DNA from: Rhyacophila brunnea
Lineage: Eukaryota; Arthropoda; Insecta; Trichoptera; Rhyacophilidae
Reading direction: 5' to 3'
DNA: 64,000 bases
Assembly: GCA_022495005.1 (NCBI GenBank)
Contig: JAGYXB010000956.1
Span: forward strand, 62,001-126,000
Shown here: piece after piece, positions 60,601-64,000 of the stretch
Layout of the letters: every line of letters begins with the position of its first letter
Position numbering within the stretch: position 1 is the stretch's first letter
Translations under genes and position numbers: made by a program
Notes under the pieces: generated by a model
The model's input: only the letters and a program-made list of their open reading frames with translations
What the model was told of the DNA's origin: nothing
Database searches by the model: none

Positions 60601-61031
60601 ACGTGTCAAGAATACGTCATTCTAAGCTTGTCCTTCGTTCTGACAACTGCTCTCGGTTTATGCACTGACGCTCATTCAATATTTGTGTATATAAAGGTTG
60701 CAACACACACTATTGCATGTCTATGTGTGTTTCATTTTTGTTGGACACACATTCAAAATGTGGTGTATTAGGGGGTCTAGCCTATTCGAATTCTATTTAT
60801 TAATCTGTTCTGTGATCACGCTTTTATAGTATTAATCAATAACATAAATAAAAGACAATTCATGGCATTTTCCAGGAATACAATGTAAAGCTTCAGAAGG
60901 TGTACGCAGTGCGAGCGGAAATCAAATCACACATGGAATCTCTGCCAGACGTGACGCAGCTTCCCGATGTCACCACCGGGCTCGCTCCCCTGCCGTCTGC
61001 AGGAGACCTCTTCAACCTCTACCCTCACTGA
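46527..61031 (+). CDS. RPRD1: RPRD1 (CREPT/p15RS) orthologue, RNA polymerase II CTD-interacting protein
   Basis: Six coding exons join in frame: 46527-46677, 47649-47885, 55614-55873, 58335-58443, 59872-60047, 60876-61031 (1089 nt, 362 aa, stop TGA). Each junction has GT/AG and the phases agree. Residues about 2-133 form a CTD-interacting domain (CID), shown by QTLSLWLIHHRKHHA and MYLANDVIQNSKKKGPE. Residues 130-216 are a charged, Lys/Glu/Pro-rich linker with a basic KKRK cluster. Residues about 220-345 carry the RPRD1 coiled-coil region (IASLPPEV, LLAEYNARLSAE), and the C-terminus ends in the family signature GLAPLPSAGDLF. From family knowledge, RPRD1 proteins dimerise, bind the phosphorylated Pol II CTD in the nucleus and recruit the RPAP2 phosphatase. 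The length is close to the animal family (about 310-330 aa), slightly longer through the linker. Introns 2 and 3 are filled with transposons. I choose the first ATG because the CID starts directly with MSGFTEGAL. The identity is very secure; the weakest boundary is the exon 1 donor (GTTTGT). Confidence 0.95.
47309..47438. mobile_element. 130 bp TA-flanked MITE in RPRD1 intron 1
   Basis: TIRs of about 44 bp ('cagcggaaacacattttgaa' and the inverted 'ttcaaaatgtgttttccgctg'), TA at 47307-47308 and 47439-47440: Tc1/mariner type. Between the arms there is 'ggttaacctaacc'. Confidence 0.8.
47649..47885 (+). CDS. RPRD1: RPRD1 coding exon 2 (CID core)
   Basis: Follows the acceptor TTTTCAG. Encodes the rest of the CID, including MYLANDVIQNSKKKGPE and RILNIWGERGVYDS. 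Ends in phase 1 at the consensus donor GGTGAGT. Confidence 0.95.
47886..48956. other. RPRD1 intron 2, 5' part
   Basis: AT-rich intron. 'caggggttctcaactgg' at about 48653 looks like a hAT terminus without a visible partner. Otherwise nothing is recognised. Confidence 0.4.
48961..51470 (+). mobile_element. Degraded piggyBac element in RPRD1 intron 2
   Basis: 2510 bp flanked by TTAA at 48957-48960 and 51471-51474. The terminal repeats 'cactttacggtccg' and, reversed, 'cactatacagtccg' match at 12 of 14 positions. Just inside the left end a short block is repeated imperfectly in tandem ('ccggtaacgccacattggcgtcc' type words at about 48973 and 49018). The interior holds a broken piggyBac transposase (49723-50530). 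TTAA duplication and TIRs identify the superfamily directly. Confidence 0.85.
49723..50530 (+). pseudogene. piggyBac transposase remnant
   Basis: Three pieces in different frames. The first is an acidic N-terminus from the ATG at 49723 (EENYADCMSDIPSDCEDIGD). The second (49977-50160) is a catalytic-domain start with MSELKKWFGLVIIMGI and YWSTNPLIETPIFSKTMPR. After a large deletion that removes the DDD core, the third is a C-terminal cysteine-rich part (RRKCEVCSSHKLRKE, then C..H...C near 50510). These are hallmarks of piggyBac/PGBD transposases. Stops and frameshifts make it non-functional. Confidence 0.8.
51594..51630. repeat. (AT)n microsatellite
   Basis: Uninterrupted TA dinucleotides at the 5' edge of the LINE at 51632. 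Confidence 0.9.
51632..54337 (+). mobile_element. Jockey/CR1-like LINE, 5'-truncated, in RPRD1 intron 2
   Basis: The left edge abuts an AT microsatellite. Reading along, it has the endonuclease end (KIIVMGDFNLNSARSG), the linker, and then a reverse transcriptase with ENCRPIAVLSAPAKVLEMI, FRAGRSTETNLMVF, FSGVPQGSNLGPLLF and the catalytic FADD at about 53305. The 3' end is a short (TTGAA)n tail at 54310-54337. The frame is broken by a stop at about 52003 and shifts near 52600, 53300 and 53655, so it is dead. The TSD cannot be separated from the flanking TA repeats. Confidence 0.88.
54540..55435. repeat. Local direct duplication interrupted by the pogo element
   Basis: 54545-54680 and 54695-54732 plus 55311-55430 are two copies of one segment (e.g. 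'gttgtcccgctttttgct', 'gttttgttgtt..gtgtt'). The second copy carries the pogo insertion. Confidence 0.75.
54733..55310 (-). mobile_element. Pogo/Tigger-like element in RPRD1 intron 2
   Basis: Ends 'tactctctcagtaatccgcc' and inverted 'ggcggattactgagagtgta' next to TA. Inside, the - strand frame at 54913-55155 has CSKATGTHKMKLLVIGKARN, the conserved block of pogo/Tigger DDE transposases. Inserted into one of two local direct repeats; the other (about 54576) shows the empty site 'gatattatagaaataaac'. Confidence 0.8.
55614..55873 (+). CDS. RPRD1: RPRD1 coding exon 3 (charged linker)
   Basis: Follows the acceptor CATTTTAG, after a 7.7 kb intron. Encodes the hydrophilic linker with KKRKTEE and a Ser/Asp/Pro-rich part, ending at PEELVK. 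The exon is clearly GC-richer than the surrounding intron. The donor is AAG|GTGATA, phase 0. Confidence 0.9.
56073..56872. mobile_element. TIR element in RPRD1 intron 3, with nested MITE
   Basis: 'gggaagaaggcaataact' (left) and 'agttactgccttcttcc' (right) are inverted copies. A second TIR pair (56206-56627) is nested inside. Confidence 0.55.
56206..56627. mobile_element. Nested MITE in RPRD1 intron 3
   Basis: 'gtattgtttgggcataacct' and the inverted 'aggttatgcccaaacaacac' define 29-bp TIRs with two mismatches. No unambiguous TSD. Confidence 0.65.
57010..57545 (+). pseudogene. piggyBac (PGBD4-like) transposase remnant in RPRD1 intron 3
   Basis: Frame 57091-57357 then continuing after a stop: LKGRSTFRQYIPLKASRFDI, KFSVICDCAPGYVLNFIVYT, VAMTLMEPYLNRGHTS, YLDNWYTSSILFQKLHDRKT, GTVKRNRKGIPKLTEKVKKG. 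This is the core of a piggyBac-family transposase, with the catalytic Asp of DNWY present and one in-frame stop before it. N- and C-terminal parts are missing. It belongs to a different piggyBac lineage from the element at 48961-51470. Confidence 0.82.
57875..58075. repeat. Tandem duplication, 120 bp period, in RPRD1 intron 3
   Basis: 'atcgggaatttatagcaata' and the following 30 bp recur at 57875 and 57995; 'cattcggcagacccgaca' also occurs twice. Confidence 0.8.
58335..58443 (+). CDS. RPRD1: RPRD1 coding exon 4
   Basis: Follows ATATCAG. Encodes VLLELENSASSDAVVREKI and then ASLPPEVSEVHLLANLE, the conserved segment at the start of the RPRD1 C-terminal domain. Donor A|GTTAGT, phase 1. Confidence 0.93.
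58444..59871. other. RPRD1 intron 4
   Basis: AT-rich except for a GC-richer island (58680-58960) with a 66-codon open frame on the - strand that I do not recognise; possibly an old repeat. Confidence 0.35.
59872..60047 (+). CDS. RPRD1: RPRD1 coding exon 5 (coiled coil)
   Basis: Follows GATTCCAG. Encodes a heptad-like amphipathic stretch (SLSEAVGAAVRLLAEYNARL, then RRRGLAAALHDFAQAQHDL), as expected for the dimerising coiled coil. Donor GAG|GTAACC, phase 0. Confidence 0.93.
60340..60490 (+). mobile_element. Probable LINE C-terminal relic in RPRD1 intron 5
   Basis: The frame ELELKMLGVLNWREATLDRP, then (after a stop) RQMLETKTCIRLYCQEA, resembles the end of LINE proteins (W..A.DR..W). Short and with an internal stop, so only tentative. 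Confidence 0.4.
60876..61031 (+). CDS. RPRD1: RPRD1 last coding exon
   Basis: Follows TTTTCCAG. Encodes the last 51 residues (EYNVKLQKVYAVRAEIKSHM onward) with the conserved GLAPLPSAGDLF end and the stop TGA. Confidence 0.95.
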   Translation, partial: EYNVKLQKVYAVRAEIKSHMESLPDVTQLPDVTTGLAPLPSAGDLFNLYPH

Positions 61032-61125
61032 ATGCCCGTGTTTAGTGTAAAATTTGTTTGCTGCGTGTTAAATTTATGCGGACGACTATTCTGCATATAT
61101 CCACCTTGGTATTTTTCAATTTTAA

Positions 61126-61131
61126 AATAAA
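61126..61131 (+). promoter_or_regulatory. Candidate polyadenylation signal of RPRD1
   Basis: AATAAA lies 95 nt after the RPRD1 stop codon and is followed by TG-rich sequence. A second AATAAA at 61790-61795 could end a longer 3'UTR. Confidence 0.6.
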
Positions 61132-61862
61132 TCCATTGTGTCCACAAATTAGGCAGTTGCGGGTTTGTCCGGTGGGCTTTATAATAACCCAAAAACAATA
61201 TGACGAGTCAGTTTAGACAACTTTGTGCAGTGCCCTGCGCCTGTGTGTATTAAGATCGGTGATTTGGCTATTCGGAAGTGAAGTCATATCTGAATTCAAC
61301 TTCTTTCATAACGTCTGCGATAATGGAATAGCAGTTTAAATTTTGATCACCAGGGGCCTTATGTTAGAACTTGCGAGTTGTAGTCGCCCGGTCGACATGA
61401 TGTCATATGACATCATTGTGACGTACTACCGGAGTGATAATAGCATTCGAGAAAATAACGCTAGTCAAATACTGGCGTTATTCATTATCCCCATACACAA
61501 ATAGGTGTTTCAGCATAATAATATCTATGGTGAGCAGTGTGTGTTGAGCGGCTTGCCTCGAGCGTGTATTGGCTTACGTCACAATTACGTCATGTCGTCG
61601 GGTGACTTTATATCACCAGTTATTACATAGACCTGCTGATTAGGTGCAAGCAAACAGCCACTAAAGCATACAAATCTTATAATTGTGATCATGCATTGAA
61701 TTAGTGTTTATTTGAAATGTTACGATACAGTTTGCATATTATCACTGCTGTACTAGGTATTTGGTGAATTATAAATATTATATTATATAAATAAAACCAC
61801 TGATGTAAATGTAATTCGCATTTTTCATTTTAATCTTATTCTCAAAATTTTCATTTGAAGAA

Positions 61863-62280
61863 AGCATTAGATCGAGAGGTTTAAAAGAATAATATTTTTT
61901 TTTCCGACCATGTTCGATCCTAATAGGATCATATGGGCCTCCACAGAGTAGAGGTTTGTATTAACAGATTTTGTTTTTACGAGAAATGGATATCAGCCAC
62001 TTGCTCAACCTATTAGGTCCATACCCTGACTCACACACAAATTGAAAAACAATATGTGTACTTGCCAGACCCAGGATTCGAACCTACTATTTTATGTAAT
62101 AAAAATACTTTATGCAGTCAAATATTCAGTCAATAATCAAATGTTTAAAATAAATATAAAGGATAATAAGGTTTTAAAATTATATAAACAGATTATCTAC
62201 AACGTTTAACGAATGTCCAGGCTTATGCTCTGAAAATACCATAAAACCTCCATTTTGACCTACGTGGCGCATGTGGGCCC
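61863..62280. mobile_element. Right half of a 25.6 kb-type fold-back, interrupted by a SINE
   Basis: 'attagatcgagaggtttaaa' and, after an insertion (about 61900-62090), 'tattttatgtaataaaaata' through 'acctacgtggcgcatgtggg' match one arm of 25567-26523 up to TTAA at 62281-62284. The left arm is absent. Confidence 0.75.
61903..62090 (-). mobile_element. tRNA-derived SINE (family B) in the fold-back copy
   Basis: Matches 24985-25200 over 'gatcctaataggatcatatg' through 'cttgccagacccaggattcg'. On the - strand 'aggttcgaatcctgg' is a perfect Pol III box B. The 5' tRNA-like part is truncated after box B. Confidence 0.7.
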
Positions 62281-62807
62281 TTAAGTTAAATTTATGCATT
62301 TGCACATTTTATGTAATTGTTTCCAACATTCTGTAAAGAACTCTTGTAATCTGATCCATTACATTCCAAAGAAAATATCGACATTTCTGTGTTAATCAAT
62401 GTTGTTTGAAGGCCAAGTCAGCCCAAAACATTCAAATTAATGTCATGTCGCTCTGCTACAAAAATCACTAAATTTCCCAGTTCCATATTTTCATACAAAA
62501 AAGCAGTTGGGTTATATCAGAGACCGGCACGGTGACCAGAATCCATACCTATTTACGAAATGACAGGTGAAACGGAGTATTTTAAATAAAATTCTCCTAT
62601 ATTATAGTATGTCTCAATTATATACATCGGTCTTTTCTAACGCATGTTATAGTATTGCATAAGTCAATGAAGGAATAAGACAGAGATTTGTATCGATGAA
62701 GCGATTTGCAAAGTCGATTGTCAACACATGACTAATAACAGATAAGACGGGGTAAGAACAAAAAGTAATCAAGCCACAAAATTTATTTGTGTCTTTGATT
62801 TTCAATA

Positions 62808-63068
62808 TATCGCACCATCGCAACTAAACTGCCACAATCCAAAAAACGTCAAACAGAGAAAATGAGCTTTGAAGTTTTTACCTTTCGCATTTTTGTACTA
62901 TGTTTTTGAAATATGTTTAGATATTGAATGAAGTTTTGACTTAATTTGATGACTTAGAGATATGAAATTTTCGGTACATATACTATGAACGATAGACAAT
63001 GAAACATAGTAATTAACTCGAAACATGTAAATTTGGACTTGTGGCGGTTTAGTTGCGAGGATGCGATA
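62808..63068. mobile_element. TA-flanked MITE downstream of RPRD1
   Basis: 261 bp. 'tatcgcaccatcgcaactaa' at the left, 'ttagttgcgaggatgcgata' at the right, each bordered by TA. Confidence 0.72.
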
Positions 63069-63491
63069 TATTAAACTGCAAAGTTCTAAAAGTTCAATTA
63101 AATACGTTGTAGCAAAAATTTAAGTCAACAGCACTGGACCCTCACTCACTCGCCGATTTGGACGGAGATGTCACTACTTACATTTTGTGTATCCATGAAA
63201 TAAGGATATTTTAGATATATGTACACAAGAAAATCCTGACCTTATCTTAAAAGACAAAGATTTACATAGTACAAACCATTTTTCTTCGGGTGATAGAAGT
63301 CATAATACATGTTCGTCTGGAAATGTCGTATTAATTAAAAAATAATAAGTATATTATTATAGTTGCGTATTAGTTCTTTTGCTACTCATATTTTATATTA
63401 ATTTATGAATATTGTAAAGTGTGTGTCAACTATGTACCGTAAATAACATTTTCCACTAGGTATTACCTAATTGTATCGTAAAAACAAAAAT

Positions 63492-63617
63492 ATGTTTAGG
63501 TATCGTGGAAACAGACGCCAACGTATTGCGATTGCATGTTTTGCAATGTATGCCCATGACAGGGTCATAACGGAAAGACGTTGTTCCGAATGGGTGAAAC
63601 AGTGGCTTATGGAGTAG
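63492..63617 (+). pseudogene. Possible Harbinger transposase N-terminal relic
   Basis: 42 codons with RRQRIAIACFAMYAHDRVIT and RRCSEWVKQWLME, followed by a stop and QHFS. The basic stretch followed by W-V-x-x-W-L is reminiscent of the N-terminus of PIF/Harbinger transposases. It is short and not supported by any catalytic motif, so it is tentative. Confidence 0.3.
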
Positions 63618-64000
63618 CAACATTTTAGCTAGACCTTCCAAACCGGTTTTAACCGAAACCGTCTAACCGCGGGTTCCTGAACTAACCGAAAACCTGGTAA
63701 TTTTACGCGGTTAACCGGTTATTAGTAGATACCTACCTAAGTATATGAACCAAATTACTAAGAGACAAACAGCCAAAATATTATGTGAAAGCTTTTTTCA
63801 AAAATGTCACGACGTAACTAAAATTGCCTGCCTAAATTATTTTATTACCTACTTACCTACCCTTTAAATGTCTTACTTATTGTTATTGACGTTGAGTCAA
63901 ATTTCCTAGAATAAAATAGCGCGGAGGCATGCGCATGCATCTGACGAACTGTCCCACGGTCAATCTATTATAGAGAGCTGTGGGATAATATCCACTCCCT

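Larger units (their letters stand above)
61132..62802. other. Region downstream of RPRD1
   Basis: Apart from the fold-back half and SINE (61863-62280) there is a palindromic word cluster at about 61397-61425 ('catgatgtcatatgacatcat'). No gene seen. Confidence 0.4.

Overview
The window looks like a piece of an AT-rich insect nuclear genome. The evidence is spliced genes with GT-AG introns, dispersed LINEs, tRNA-derived SINEs, and very many DNA transposons (hAT, piggyBac, PIF/Harbinger, Tc1/mariner/pogo). The order is not decidable by eye: Hemiptera or Lepidoptera are my best guesses from the repeat style and the frequent 'taggtacctacct' words. There is no prokaryotic, viral or CRISPR content.

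Host genes. The one complete host gene is an RPRD1 (CREPT/p15RS) orthologue on the + strand, six coding exons between 46527 and 61031, reconstructed as 362 residues. It is an RNA polymerase II CTD-binding protein with an N-terminal CID and a C-terminal coiled-coil. A second host gene is represented only by a short first coding exon with a signal peptide on the - strand (22621-22714), with a CpG-rich candidate promoter upstream (about 23090-23460). The rest of that gene must lie at lower coordinates or outside the window.

Transposon genes. Between 35992 and 42048 lies a convergent pair typical of PIF/Harbinger elements: a five-exon transposase/nuclease with a complete DDE triad (+) and a four-exon Myb/SANT-like accessory protein (-). 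Both reading frames are open although younger repeats have landed in their introns. That makes the pair either a functional autonomous element or a candidate domesticated gene pair.

Repeats region by region. 1-5400: copies of a 'gctagg' inverted-repeat family, hAT MITEs, a LINE 3' end and a TTAA MITE. 5985-8205: a four-copy tandem array (about 233 bp unit) of a tRNA-like SINE unit, split by a hAT MITE that is itself split by a second hAT MITE. 9.7-15.4 kb: several fold-back elements. 17.7-26.9 kb: dense nested hAT, Harbinger-type and TTAA fold-back elements, plus SINE and LINE pieces. 30-31.3 kb: a tandem satellite that reverses orientation. 42.8-46.2 kb: a long degraded LINE split by a hAT MITE. 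RPRD1 intron 2 contains a degraded 2.5 kb piggyBac element with TTAA ends, a 2.7 kb jockey/CR1-like LINE and a pogo/Tigger-like element; intron 3 contains nested TIR elements and a second piggyBac transposase relic. For many elements both terminal inverted repeats and the target-site duplication can be read directly, which gives a relative insertion history without database searches.
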